Notes: generated by a model not told the origin, from the sequence alone. Positions 7,669 to 16,128 are shown, counted from the stretch's first letter. The stretch: 31,699 bases of DNA from CAYYFV01 sp964451705 (GCA_964451705.1 CAYVIV010000006.1:1-31699), one strand, 5' to 3'. Translations and numbers: made by a program.

Positions 7669-8847
7669 TTATAAGTCTAGCAATTTTTTACAGTGCTGAG
7701 TCAACTTAGAATCATGCATTTGCATGGCTACCCTAAGCATTTGCTTAATAGTGCCTTTGTGATCGGCAACAGACTGGGAGTCTAATCTACTTGGCAATTG
7801 GGCAGCTAGTTCGTTAAACATCTTAGTTAGAATAAACTGTCTTAAATCTTTATATGCACCAGCAGTAGCAACTTTTAGAGCTTTTTTAAGTCGTGATTTA
7901 GAAATCAAGTACTCAATCTGTTTTTTCTCCGTATAAACCACTAACTGTTTATCTCTATTTGCAAACTTGAGTGCCTTGGAGAATTTATGATTTTCAACAT
8001 AGTAGGCAACAGCTTTTGTTCTGCACATAGCTATATGTTTAGCGTCAGTCAGCTGGCTCCAAATCGTTAGAGCAGCTTTGAATTTATACTTTGTCAAATA
8101 TTCCAGGGCCAAGTTATGCTGTGCCGCTCGAAGGTTTTTCGCCACAATCTGTTTATGGCTACTAATACTATATGCAAGCTTAGCCATCTTTAGAATAGCC
8201 TTGGCTTCTAAGGCATGGGTCTGCTGGTTCTCATCACTAATGTCTAGCAGGTTTACCGCCAATAGTTCTAAGATTTCATAGGGTTTTTCCTTGTTTGCAG
8301 GACTCATAACACCAGTCGTGGTTTCTATATCAAAGCCATTCCAAGACAACAGGACATGACCTGTTGGCATTTTTATCTTTAGATCTTCTATATCAAAAAA
8401 TAAACTAAAAAAGTAGACATACAAAGTCACAATCTGGTTGCAGTCACCCACAAGTTTCTGTTTGTTGCTATCTACCAGCAGCCCACCCAAGAAGGTGCTT
8501 TCTTTATAAATATATCTTTTTTGATCATGCAAAAAATACTTGATCATTTTCAGCACAGCTAGTTGGTCTTTAGTATTGCATTTTTGAAGCTTAGCTTCTT
8601 CTAAAAATGAGGTCTTTAATCGTTCTAAATTCTTATAAGCCTTTTGTCTTTTAAACTTCCTTAAGTTTTTATAGCCACGCGAATACTTTTCCAGGAACAA
8701 AGATACAACAACTACATTTTCCTGCATTAACTCCAACAGGCGTGCTTTGTTTATGTTCTTTTTAGAAATAACTCTGTAGAGCTGTTTTTCTTGTTTGCAA
8801 GCATATGGGCTAAACAGAGCAAAAAAGGCTTTAAGTAGTTTAATCAT
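7669..8847 (-). CDS. Transglutaminase-like protein with a helical-repeat tail
   Basis: The 392-residue protein has a papain/transglutaminase-like core at about 105-180. Cys136 in GDCNQ, His164 in PTGHVLLSW and Glu175 in FDIETTTG lie in the order and spacing of the transglutaminase-like fold seen in SirB1-type proteins. In the family this fold can be a protease, amidase or acyltransferase. The N-terminal 100 residues are Lys-rich and helical. Residues 215-390 look like TPR-type helical hairpins, with repeated AL.FA / KALK.A patterns, suited to protein binding. No signal peptide is visible; a short hydrophobic stretch at 7-13 is too weak to call an anchor. It overlaps the upstream GT2-Nudix gene by eight bases and is probably co-translated with it. 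Substrate unknown. Confidence 0.65.
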   Translation of the reverse strand: MIKLLKAFFALFSPYACKQEKQLYRVISKKNINKARLLELMQENVVVVSLFLEKYSRGYKNLRKFKRQKAYKNLERLKTSFLEEAKLQKCNTKDQLAVLKMIKYFLHDQKRYIYKESTFLGGLLVDSNKQKLVGDCNQIVTLYVYFFSLFFDIEDLKIKMPTGHVLLSWNGFDIETTTGVMSPANKEKPYEILELLAVNLLDISDENQQTHALEAKAILKMAKLAYSISSHKQIVAKNLRAAQHNLALEYLTKYKFKAALTIWSQLTDAKHIAMCRTKAVAYYVENHKFSKALKFANRDKQLVVYTEKKQIEYLISKSRLKKALKVATAGAYKDLRQFILTKMFNELAAQLPSRLDSQSVADHKGTIKQMLRVAMQMHDSKLTQHCKKLLDL

Positions 8848-10033
8848 ACATTAAGATTACTTCTAACAAGGCTGCACGTGTGAGTCCACAAAAAATCTTA
8901 TTTTCCTTAATTAGTTTCAAAATATCTGCTCTAGTATAAAAGTCAAAACTGCTAATACTTTCTTCTAGTTGTAATTTAGGCTCAAATCCAGCTTTAGATC
9001 TCACCACAAAGCAACTGGTACTAGAAACATCCCAGGCAGTGTTGGAGACCAATTTCGATAGTTGTTTTACAGATTTAATATGCTTGGCCCCAAGTCCAAT
9101 TTCTTCCTCTAACTCCCTTAAAATCGACTCCTTTAGGTCTGAGTCCGACTTTTCAGCACCGCCACGCACACATTCTAAGCTATGCATACCAAGGTCTCGA
9201 TTATCAGGAAACACAGGAAATAAATTAGAGGCTTGGAAATCCAAAGGTGCATGTCGCCAAATTCGAATTAGGCCAAACTCATGCCTGTCATTTACTAGCA
9301 CCGCCAGCACACCATGGTAGGCAAATACTAGTGGCTGCACATATTTAGCAGCCCCATCAACTTGTCCTTCATAAATCTGGACAACTTGATTATGTTTTTG
9401 AAAGCTACTACCAATCTGCTTTAAGTAGGAGCGGGAATTAATGTCATGCACTCTCAAAACCCTCTGTTTTTCTTCTTTATATGTAGTCGAGGGGGATTTA
9501 AAATTTGTAAAAATATTCAATAAATGAAACCTGGCAGTAAAAAACAGTATTTCGAAGATGTCCTTAAGACTCTTTTTTGATTTATATGATTTGAGCTCAA
9601 TAAGTAGTTTAGGCATAAACCAAACCTGCTTTTTAGACTTCCAAGCACGGCTCGCAAGTAGCACGTCTGCATTTGGTTTTTTCCAGTTAATATTACAGGC
9701 ATATTCATACCAGAAGTCTTTTCTTATAACCAGGAAGTCACTAGTGACAAAGTCTACCATGGAACTTTTTTCCATGTTAATATCCCATAGCAAGTACCTG
9801 CGCATTCTTTGCACATAGCGCCTTCGCAGAAAGCCAGTATTCTTAATGATTAAGTCAGAAAACTTCGGAAAATTTCTAAAAGTGTCAATCACTCTTGTCT
9901 TATACTCAAGCCTAGGGCCGCAAACCACAGCCTTTGGGTGCTTATCAAAAAAACTCGCAAATTCTTTGTGCAAACACGGAGCTATATCTAAGCGTGAGAT
10001 GAAGACTAAGTCCTTATATATCGTAACTTTCAA
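8840..10033 (-). CDS. N-terminally truncated GT2 glycosyltransferase fused to a Nudix domain
   Basis: The 397-residue product joins two domains. Residues 1-150 match the second half of a WbbL-like family 2 glycosyltransferase: a strand and Asp16 replacing the usual NPD, KAVVCGPRL (34-42), TFRNFPKFSD (51-60), and VDFVTSDFLVIRKDFW (93-108), the usual acceptor-side segment. The N-terminal nucleotide-binding strands of GT2 are absent. Residues about 215-390 form a Nudix hydrolase with box Gly292 ... REL.EE.GL (306-314); the conserved Glu before it is Ser298, but the catalytic REUxEExGU core is intact. The only usable start is TTG at 10033, because an in-frame TAA lies four codons upstream and no other start codon intervenes. 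Nudix enzymes often act on nucleotide sugars, which would suit this pairing. Activity of the glycosyltransferase half is doubtful. Confidence 0.65.
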   Translation of the reverse strand: MKVTIYKDLVFISRLDIAPCLHKEFASFFDKHPKAVVCGPRLEYKTRVIDTFRNFPKFSDLIIKNTGFLRRRYVQRMRRYLLWDINMEKSSMVDFVTSDFLVIRKDFWYEYACNINWKKPNADVLLASRAWKSKKQVWFMPKLLIELKSYKSKKSLKDIFEILFFTARFHLLNIFTNFKSPSTTYKEEKQRVLRVHDINSRSYLKQIGSSFQKHNQVVQIYEGQVDGAAKYVQPLVFAYHGVLAVLVNDRHEFGLIRIWRHAPLDFQASNLFPVFPDNRDLGMHSLECVRGGAEKSDSDLKESILRELEEEIGLGAKHIKSVKQLSKLVSNTAWDVSSTSCFVVRSKAGFEPKLQLEESISSFDFYTRADILKLIKENKIFCGLTRAALLEVILMYD

Positions 10034-10142
10034 ACTAATTAGTTAAATAACCACGCCACTATTCTAGCACAGTCGACATCCTAAACAAGTCTCTAGCATA
10101 TCAAAATAGGCTTCTAGGTCTATCAACCAAGACTGGTTTTGA

Positions 10143-10219
10143 TGGTGGGCGCTGAGGGATTCGAACCCCCGACCTCCTCGGTGTAAACGAGATGCTCTAG
10201 CCAACTGAGCTAAGCGCCC
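10143..10219 (-). tRNA. tRNA-Val (anticodon TAC)
   Basis: On the - strand the acceptor stem GGGCGCT pairs with AGCGCCC, followed by discriminator A and an encoded CCA. The D arm is TAGCTCAGTTGGCTAGAGCA. The anticodon stem TCTCG/CGAGG encloses TTTACAC, giving anticodon TAC. The T arm contains GGTTCGAATC. A TTATAA/TATAAG box lies about seven bases upstream of the 5' end. It reads GUN valine codons. Confidence 0.95.
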
Positions 10220-10237
10220 ATAAAAGCTTATAAAAGC

Positions 10238-10279
10238 TTCTAATAAAAGCTCTGCAATAATACAGAGCTTTTATTAGAA
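10238..10279 (-). terminator. Strong 17-bp hairpin terminator after the sigma-4/HARE gene
   Basis: TTCTAATAAAAGCTCTG (10238-10254) is perfectly complementary to 10263-10279, with an 8-base loop CAATAATA. The lower stem is A/T-rich, so a U-rich tract forms in either direction. It begins 13 bases past the stop of the regulator gene on the - strand and separates it from tRNA-Val. The octamer TAAAAGCT occurs at 10221, 10231 and 10244 and inverted at 10266. Confidence 0.7.
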
Positions 10280-10292
10280 AATCAAATATTTT

Positions 10293-11342
10293 TTAACTTT
10301 TCAAGAGTTCATACATATCACGTCCAATTCTTTGAAATTGAGGTTTATTCTTAAGATTCAGTAAGATAGTAATCTTCTTAACTTTCCTCTTCTCTAAAAC
10401 CTTTTCCACTATCATATCTCGTTTTAATGGTCCATGCTCCTGCAGAATGTTCGATATTACATCTGCAACTGTCCCCTGAGAAAAACCCCACTCCGACAGA
10501 GCATAAATGCCTCTACCAATTAGAACAAATTCATCAAAACGAATTAGTTCGTTGTGGACTGCCTGAGTATTTACACGCTTGCGGTCAAAGCGGTGAGTTG
10601 AAATTTTTTCAGCAATTTCTAGGTAATGTAGGGGTTTTTTATAGTCTCTTAAAATGAAGAAGATTTTATCTCTTAAAGTTTTTGGGTTTATATCTCGCCA
10701 GCTTGCCAGCCCTACCATCTTATCATCTACAACTTTCAGTCGTCTATCTAGGTGAAAACAGGAGCAAATAAACTGGATGTCCAAATCTATATTTAGATCA
10801 AGTTTTAGCTCTGTGGCAAGGTCTTGAGATTTAAGAACATTTGTTTTCTTGGAAAGTATTTTATAAGCTCTATCACATACCTGTTTTACATGAACCCCTT
10901 TCACGTTTGTAAACTTATAATAAGGACGGAGTTGGATAGTGTTATGCGTATGCAAAATGTCTTTTTCTAGGTCGATAGTTAATTTAAGTGAGTTAATATT
11001 GACTGGTGTATCCATACCAGCTTTGTCTAATATTAATTTTACTAATAAGTCCTCTTGGCACAAGCCTCCAGCTTGCTCCAGGCACTGATTTGCAAGTGAT
11101 GTGACAATAAAAAGAGGAGTGTTATTAACATTTCGCTCCAGTTTTTTGAGTGCATTTTTTTCAATTTGTCTAATTCGTTCTCTAGTCACAGAGAAATGTT
11201 GACCAATATTCTCCAAAGTTAGCTTTTGTTTATCATTCAAGCTAAATCTATTTTCAATAATGAATTTCTCCTTCTCAGACAAAACAATCATTAAGCCATT
11301 TATCAAATCTTGAACTTTTTCTATAGTTTCAGTGTTGCTCAT
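10293..11342 (-). CDS. Sigma-70 region 4 / HARE-HTH transcription regulator
   Basis: The 349-residue protein begins with a sigma-70 region 4-like domain (about 18-72). Its helix-turn-helix is TLENIGQHFSVTRERIRQIEKNALKKL in sense (42-68), which in housekeeping sigma factors binds the -35 box. No region 2 for -10 recognition exists, so it cannot be a complete sigma factor. Residues about 221-285 resemble a HARE-HTH winged helix (LRDKIFFILRDYKKPLHYLEIA and GRGIYALSEWG), the fold shared with RNA polymerase delta subunit. A second similar winged helix spans about 290-347 and also ends in GRDMYELL. The middle (75-215) is unassigned. It likely modulates RNA polymerase or acts as a DNA-binding regulator. 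Its own promoter contains a palindrome that it may bind. It is followed by a strong terminator. Confidence 0.75.
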   Translation of the reverse strand: MSNTETIEKVQDLINGLMIVLSEKEKFIIENRFSLNDKQKLTLENIGQHFSVTRERIRQIEKNALKKLERNVNNTPLFIVTSLANQCLEQAGGLCQEDLLVKLILDKAGMDTPVNINSLKLTIDLEKDILHTHNTIQLRPYYKFTNVKGVHVKQVCDRAYKILSKKTNVLKSQDLATELKLDLNIDLDIQFICSCFHLDRRLKVVDDKMVGLASWRDINPKTLRDKIFFILRDYKKPLHYLEIAEKISTHRFDRKRVNTQAVHNELIRFDEFVLIGRGIYALSEWGFSQGTVADVISNILQEHGPLKRDMIVEKVLEKRKVKKITILLNLKNKPQFQRIGRDMYELLKS

Positions 11343-11374
11343 TTATAATTCGCGTTAAATAATCTTATGTAAGA

Positions 11375-11402
11375 ATTATAGAGCTAAAAGCTCTTCGCGC
11401 AA
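11375..11402 (-). promoter_or_regulatory. Promoter with embedded palindrome for the sigma-4/HARE gene
   Basis: On the - strand TTGCGC (11397-11402) and TATAAT (11375-11380) are 16 bases apart. The spacer next to the -10 box is a perfect 15-base palindrome AGAGCT-AAA-AGCTCT (11380-11394), a natural operator position. The predicted transcript start leaves a leader of about 26 bases. The rest of the 143-base gap to ruvA shows an A/T-rich run but no second hairpin. Confidence 0.6.
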
Positions 11403-11485
11403 AGTGCAAAACCCCTTTTTTTATAGTTTAATTGAGTAATTTTTTGATACTCTAAAAAGGCTTACGATCGGTACTAAGGGCCTAG

Positions 11486-12031
11486 CTAGACATTTTGTAG
11501 AAAAAATTTAACAATTGACTCAACCGAATCCTCGTGTTCTGATTTATGGTCTAGCACGGACTCAATGTGCTTTCTCTTATACCCCAGACTTGCCAGTGCA
11601 ACAAAAACATCCTCTGGTATAGCGTCTGGAACTACATCAAGTACCGGCAGTTTACCTTTGAGTTCTAAGATGACTCGTTCTGCACCTTTCTTGCCAAGGC
11701 CAGATGCAGATTTTAGAAAACTAACATCATCAGCGCTAATTGCAAGTTGTACTTTTTGCGTGCCAAGTTCAAGAATGTTGAGTGCTGTTTTGGGGCCAAC
11801 TTTATTTACAGAGATTAGTTTTTCAAAAAATGCTTTGTCATCCTGTGTTTCAAAGCCATAGAGTTCAAATGCATCTTCTTTAATATTACTATAAATATAT
11901 AGCTCTACTTGCTTTTGTAGCGTAGCTATATTTTGTTTGGTCATGCGTACCAAGTAACCAACATTGTTTACAAGAACAATGCAGGTATTTTCGTCTTTAT
12001 GGACAATCTCACCGTTAAGGTATGCAATCAT
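11486..12031 (-). CDS. ruvA: Holliday junction helicase subunit RuvA
   Basis: RuvA binds four-way DNA junctions and loads the RuvB motor for branch migration during recombination repair. The 181-residue product has the N-terminal OB domain (MIAYLNGEIVHK... to about 65). Tandem helix-hairpin-helix motifs follow at about 70-130 (ISVNKVGPKTALNIL and SASGLGKKGAERVILELKGKL). A short C-terminal domain at about 140-181 contacts RuvB (FVALASLGYKRKHIESVL). Length is slightly below the usual 190-200 because the linker is short. Its ATG overlaps the TAA stop of tgt by one base (TAATG), so it is translationally coupled to tgt. ruvB and ruvC are not in the window. Confidence 0.96.
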   Translation of the reverse strand: MIAYLNGEIVHKDENTCIVLVNNVGYLVRMTKQNIATLQKQVELYIYSNIKEDAFELYGFETQDDKAFFEKLISVNKVGPKTALNILELGTQKVQLAISADDVSFLKSASGLGKKGAERVILELKGKLPVLDVVPDAIPEDVFVALASLGYKRKHIESVLDHKSEHEDSVESIVKFFLQNV

Positions 12032-13188
12032 TAAACTAGGGGATTATAATCTTCCCATCTAGTATAAAATTCTTTTCGGAATTCTTCAAATGTATCGGCA
12101 TTAATGTGCATACGAATCTCTTTCATAAGCTCAAATAAAAACCATAGATTGTGCATGCTTAGTATACGCAGGCCTAGGATTTCTTTTTCCTTAATTAAAT
12201 GCTTTACATAAGCTTTAGAGTATTTATTCAAATCAAAAAAGGGGCACTCAGAAATTGGGGAGTCGTCATTGGCATATTTTGCATTCTTAATATTTTTGCG
12301 GCCTGTGTGGTCGTAAAAGCAACCATGTCTAGCTAGTCTAGTGGGCAAGACACAGTCAAACATATCCACTCCTCTAAAAACACCTTCTACGAGGTCTTCT
12401 GGAGTGCCAACGCCCATTAGGTAGCGCGGTTTATGAGTGCTTAGTTCGGGTACAACTACATCCAGCATATCGTACATAGTTTGCTTGGGCTCACCAACGC
12501 TTAAGCCCCCTATAGCTACACCAAACGATCCAAGTGCATCTATAAACTTTGCAGATTCTCTACGTAAATCTTCAAAAACTACACCTTGCACAATTGGGAA
12601 AAGAGTTTGGGATTGAAATTGTTTTTTATGAAAATACTCAAAAGACTTAGCCGCCCAATCATGGGTTCTTTTAAGTGCCTTACGGGCATAATCTTTATCA
12701 GATTTACCGTCGGCACACTCGTCTATGACCATCATAATGTCTGAGTCTAGCTTAGACTGGATATCAATTACTTGCTTGGGACTAAAAAAGTGTTTAGAGC
12801 CATCTATATGTGAGTAAAATTCAACACCGTCATCTGTAAGCTTAACGGTTCTGCCCACGCTACCAAGTTGTTTGTCATAGTCTTGCAAGCTAAATACTTG
12901 AAAACCTCCAGAGTCTGTTAGAATTGGTTTATCCCAATTCATAAACTTGTGCAGCCCGCCTCGTTGCGCTATATACTTGCTCCCTGGACGCATTTGAAGG
13001 TGGTAAGTGTTCCCCAGTAGTATTTGACAGCCCAAAGTCTCCAATTCACCAGGACTAACTCCTTTTACAGAAGCTTTGGTGCCACAGGGCATAAATACTG
13101 GAGTTTCCAGCTTGCCATGTGGCAAACTCACAGTACCAGTGCGAGCTTTGGATTTAGAGCATTGCTTATGTAGTTGGAAGTCAAACAT
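12031..13188 (-). CDS. tgt: tRNA-guanine transglycosylase with depleted zinc site
   Basis: Tgt exchanges guanine-34 of GUN-anticodon tRNAs for preQ1 on the way to queuosine. The 385-residue TIM-barrel product has the catalytic base Asp92 (TDSGGFQVF), the substrate pocket loop GGLSVGE (227-233), and nucleophile Asp278 in MFDCVLPTR. The zinc-binding segment is unusual. Where bacterial enzymes have C-x-C-x2-C ... H, this one has Cys315, Phe317, Leu320 and His346 at the same spacing, so two of four ligands are gone. The rest of that subdomain (YSKAYVKHL, EILGLRILSMHN) is well conserved. It lies between rpmE and ruvA. The rpmE hairpin ends about ten bases before its ATG, and a TTTAAT box sits seven bases upstream. 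Confidence 0.95.
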   Translation of the reverse strand: MFDFQLHKQCSKSKARTGTVSLPHGKLETPVFMPCGTKASVKGVSPGELETLGCQILLGNTYHLQMRPGSKYIAQRGGLHKFMNWDKPILTDSGGFQVFSLQDYDKQLGSVGRTVKLTDDGVEFYSHIDGSKHFFSPKQVIDIQSKLDSDIMMVIDECADGKSDKDYARKALKRTHDWAAKSFEYFHKKQFQSQTLFPIVQGVVFEDLRRESAKFIDALGSFGVAIGGLSVGEPKQTMYDMLDVVVPELSTHKPRYLMGVGTPEDLVEGVFRGVDMFDCVLPTRLARHGCFYDHTGRKNIKNAKYANDDSPISECPFFDLNKYSKAYVKHLIKEKEILGLRILSMHNLWFLFELMKEIRMHINADTFEEFRKEFYTRWEDYNPLV

Positions 13189-13198
13189 AATTCAAATT

Positions 13199-13224
13199 AA
13201 AAGACCCAATCACTGTTGGGCCTT
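13199..13224 (-). terminator. Hairpin between rpmE and tgt
   Basis: On the - strand AAGGCCCAA (13216-13224) pairs with TTGGGTCTT (13201-13209) around a 6-base loop, with one G-U pair, followed by a short T run (TCTTTT). It lies 20 bases after the rpmE stop and about ten before the tgt start. It could be a terminator for rpmE or an attenuator that sets tgt-ruvA expression. Confidence 0.6.
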
Positions 13225-13244
13225 AAGTATTAATGATGGCAAAC

Positions 13245-13529
13245 TTACTTTTCGTTCTCTTGGGCCTCTTCGCTTTTGGTTTGCAGTTTTTTAGCCATTG
13301 CCATTCTTTTTCTAAACTTATCTACTCGACCCTGTGTATCTACCAGTTTCTGTGTGCCTGTGTAGAAAGGGTGAGATTTAGAAGTGACTTCGGTACGCAC
13401 TATATAGTAGGTTACTCCTTTAATCTCCTTAGTTTCCTTAGATGTTAAGGTGGAGCTTGTTACAAATTCATCTCCAGTAGATGAATCTATAAAAATGACT
13501 TTGTTTAATGTTGGTTGATCAGCTTTCAT
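13245..13529 (-). CDS. rpmE: 50S ribosomal protein bL31 (type B, cysteine-free)
   Basis: This large-subunit protein of the central protuberance bridges to the small subunit. The 94-residue product has the bL31 signature SHPFYTGTQKLVDTQGRVDKF at about 52-72 in sense, with basic residues after it. It contains no cysteine at all, so it is the zinc-free (C-minus, type B) form. A Lys/Glu-rich C-terminal extension of about 15 residues is beyond the family minimum. A GATAAT box lies 13 bases upstream of the ATG and there is no Shine-Dalgarno. It is the first gene of the rpmE-tgt-ruvA cluster, with a hairpin after its stop. Confidence 0.93.
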   Translation of the reverse strand: MKADQPTLNKVIFIDSSTGDEFVTSSTLTSKETKEIKGVTYYIVRTEVTSKSHPFYTGTQKLVDTQGRVDKFRKRMAMAKKLQTKSEEAQENEK

Positions 13530-13593
13530 TGGAAAATTTAAAATTATCTAATATTTTTTACACTAAAATCACTTTGAATGCAAGTTTTTTTGA

Positions 13594-16122
13594 CTATGCA
13601 AACATCTGTTGAGAGTTGTCTTCCTGGAGTTCTTCTAATTCTTCCATTTTTTCACATGGCAGTGCTGACATAGAAGAGACTACATCATCACCTTTCGTCC
13701 TCATAATATAAACGCCCTGAGTAGAACGCCCCATAGTTGGAATATCTTTAATATTCAGCCTTAAGACCTGCCCATCTCGAGATAAAAGTAGCAAGTCTGG
13801 TTCGTAGCCTTTTTCAAGGACAACCGCACCTACTAAGTCTCCAGTCTTTTTAGTCAGATTTGCTGTTTTTACTCCTGTCCCCCCGCGTTTTTGGTTTCTA
13901 TAAGCACTTAGGTTGGTGATTTTACCAAGACCATTTTCCATTACTACAAGCATCTTGGCTTGAGGGTCAGAGATTACATCCATTTCTACAATCATATCTC
14001 CTTCCTTGAGCTTCATGCCTATGACTCCTTGGGCGCTTCTACCCATTGCCCTAGCATCTGATTCTGAAAAACGAATAGCTTTACCAAATTTCGTTGCCAT
14101 TACCACCTCTTGGCCTTCTTTTACAGGTTTAACCCAAGAAAGTTCATCATCTTCTCGTAGCTTAATGGCAATCAATCCAGATCTGCGCACATTTTGATAC
14201 TGGTCTAACTGAGTTTTCTTTACGAATCCTTTTCTAGTAGCCATAAACAAACTAGCTTCATTGAAATCCGTATCTGTATCTAGCGTTAAAACAGAAGTAA
14301 TATACTCATTTTTCCCGAGTTCTAGCAGGTTAAAAATAGATTGACCCTTGGCCGTCCTAGATCCAAGTGGTATCTCGAAAACTCGTAACATGTACACCTT
14401 GCCTAGGTTTGTAAAGAACAAAATCCTGTCGTGGTTCATGGCATATTGAATCAATTTTACATTGTCATCATTCTTGGTAGCCATACCAACTTTACCTTTA
14501 CCACCTCTATGTTGGACCTTAAAGGTAGATGGCTCCATACGTTTTATATAATTGGTTTCTGTCAGAGTTATTACCATTGGGGCATTTGGAACAGTGTCTA
14601 AAGTAGAGATTTTAGAGAGAGCATGTGGCACAACTTCTGTACGGCGAGGGTCTCCAAATTTAGTAACTACTTCTTGAGTTTCTTCTATCAAAATTTCAGT
14701 AATTCTTTCTGGTTTAGAAAGTATGTCTTCCAAGTCTGATATTAGAGTTAACAGAGCTTTGTATTCATCTTCAATTTTTTGTCGTTCTAATCCTGCCAGT
14801 GTTTGCAGTCGCATATCTAAGATAGCTTTGGCTTGAATCTCAGATAACTTAAACTTAGACATTAAATTTTTAGCAGCATCCTCTCTATCTGTAGATGCTT
14901 TTATTGTCGCTATTACATCATCGATACTACCCAGAGCAATTCTCAAACCCTCTAAAATATGAGCCCGTGCTTTTGCCTTTCTTAGCTCAAACTCGGTTCG
15001 TCTAGTAATAACCTCTCGTCTGTGGGCAATAAAGAACTCTAGAACTTGCTTTAGGTTCAAAAGTCTTGGTTGGATTCCATCTACTAGTGCAATCATATTC
15101 ATATTAAAACTGCTTTGTAGTGCTGTCATTTTAAACAATTGCTGCAAGATCTTTTTAGGGTAAGAATCTTTTTTAAGCTCTATAACAACGCGCATCCCAG
15201 CTCGTGAGGACTCATCTCTTAGGTCTGTAATATTAGAGATTTTCTTATCTCGAACTAATTCCGCAATTTTTGCCACCAAGTTAGCTTTGTTAACCTGGTA
15301 GGGTAGTTCTGTAACTATGATAGCCGATTTACTTTTTGGTAAGTCAATAATTTCTGCCTTAGCACGAACAACAATCCCACCCCTACCTGTGAGGTACATT
15401 TGTTTGATAGCTTCTTTATCATAAATAATACCAGCAGTAGGGAAGTCAGGCCCCTGAATGTGTTTCATTAAGTCGTCTATAGAGGCCTCGGGGTTTTTCG
15501 CTAGCTCCAAAACAGCAGCACAAACCTCCTTTATATTATGAGGGGGGATAGATGTTGCCATAGCAACAGCAATACCCATGCAGCCATTCAGTAACAACTG
15601 TGGCAATTTAGAAGGTAAGACGCAAGGTTCTTTTTGGGTTCCATCATAATTGGGTCTAAAATCAACAGTTTCTTTATCTATGTCTGATAGCATTAGTTCT
15701 GTAATAGGCATCATTTTCGCTTCGGTATATCGCATAGCTGCTGCATTATCGCCATCAATCGAACCAAAGTTACCCTGACCATTCACCAACATATATCTTA
15801 ATGAGAAGTCTTGGGCCATTCTAACCATAGAGTCATACACTGCAGTATCTCCATGTGGGTGGTATTTACCAAGCACCTCACCAACTACAGTTGCAGACTT
15901 TCTAAATTTACCAGAGGAACTCAAGCCAACCTCTTTCATGGCGTATAAAATTCTTCTATGTACTGGTTTGAGACCATCTCGCACATCTGGAAGCGCACGC
16001 GAAACTATAACACTCATGGCATAGTCCAAGTATTTATCTTGCATCTCGTTAGAAATGTTCCTTAAGATATCTCGAGTATTCTCTTCGGAATCAAATAATT
16101 TGTTTGGATTTTCATTGTTCAT
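13594..16122 (-). CDS. gyrA: DNA gyrase subunit A
   Basis: GyrA is the breakage-reunion subunit of gyrase, which introduces negative supercoils with GyrB. The 842-residue product has catalytic Tyr132 in AAAMRYTEAKM. The quinolone-region segment HPHGDTAVYDSMV (88-100) has Thr93 where E. coli has Ser83 and keeps Asp97. The GyrA box that defines gyrase rather than topoisomerase IV appears as QHRGGKG, one residue from consensus, near 534-540. The six-bladed beta-pinwheel C-terminal domain follows (repeats such as GRSAQGVIGMKL and GRSTQGVYIMRT). An acidic tail ends the protein. gyrB lies about 5 kb away on the opposite strand, not adjacent as in many genomes. A TAGAAT box six bases before the ATG implies a leaderless mRNA. 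Confidence 0.97.
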   Translation of the reverse strand: MNNENPNKLFDSEENTRDILRNISNEMQDKYLDYAMSVIVSRALPDVRDGLKPVHRRILYAMKEVGLSSSGKFRKSATVVGEVLGKYHPHGDTAVYDSMVRMAQDFSLRYMLVNGQGNFGSIDGDNAAAMRYTEAKMMPITELMLSDIDKETVDFRPNYDGTQKEPCVLPSKLPQLLLNGCMGIAVAMATSIPPHNIKEVCAAVLELAKNPEASIDDLMKHIQGPDFPTAGIIYDKEAIKQMYLTGRGGIVVRAKAEIIDLPKSKSAIIVTELPYQVNKANLVAKIAELVRDKKISNITDLRDESSRAGMRVVIELKKDSYPKKILQQLFKMTALQSSFNMNMIALVDGIQPRLLNLKQVLEFFIAHRREVITRRTEFELRKAKARAHILEGLRIALGSIDDVIATIKASTDREDAAKNLMSKFKLSEIQAKAILDMRLQTLAGLERQKIEDEYKALLTLISDLEDILSKPERITEILIEETQEVVTKFGDPRRTEVVPHALSKISTLDTVPNAPMVITLTETNYIKRMEPSTFKVQHRGGKGKVGMATKNDDNVKLIQYAMNHDRILFFTNLGKVYMLRVFEIPLGSRTAKGQSIFNLLELGKNEYITSVLTLDTDTDFNEASLFMATRKGFVKKTQLDQYQNVRRSGLIAIKLREDDELSWVKPVKEGQEVVMATKFGKAIRFSESDARAMGRSAQGVIGMKLKEGDMIVEMDVISDPQAKMLVVMENGLGKITNLSAYRNQKRGGTGVKTANLTKKTGDLVGAVVLEKGYEPDLLLLSRDGQVLRLNIKDIPTMGRSTQGVYIMRTKGDDVVSSMSALPCEKMEELEELQEDNSQQMFA

Positions 16123-16128
16123 ATAGGA

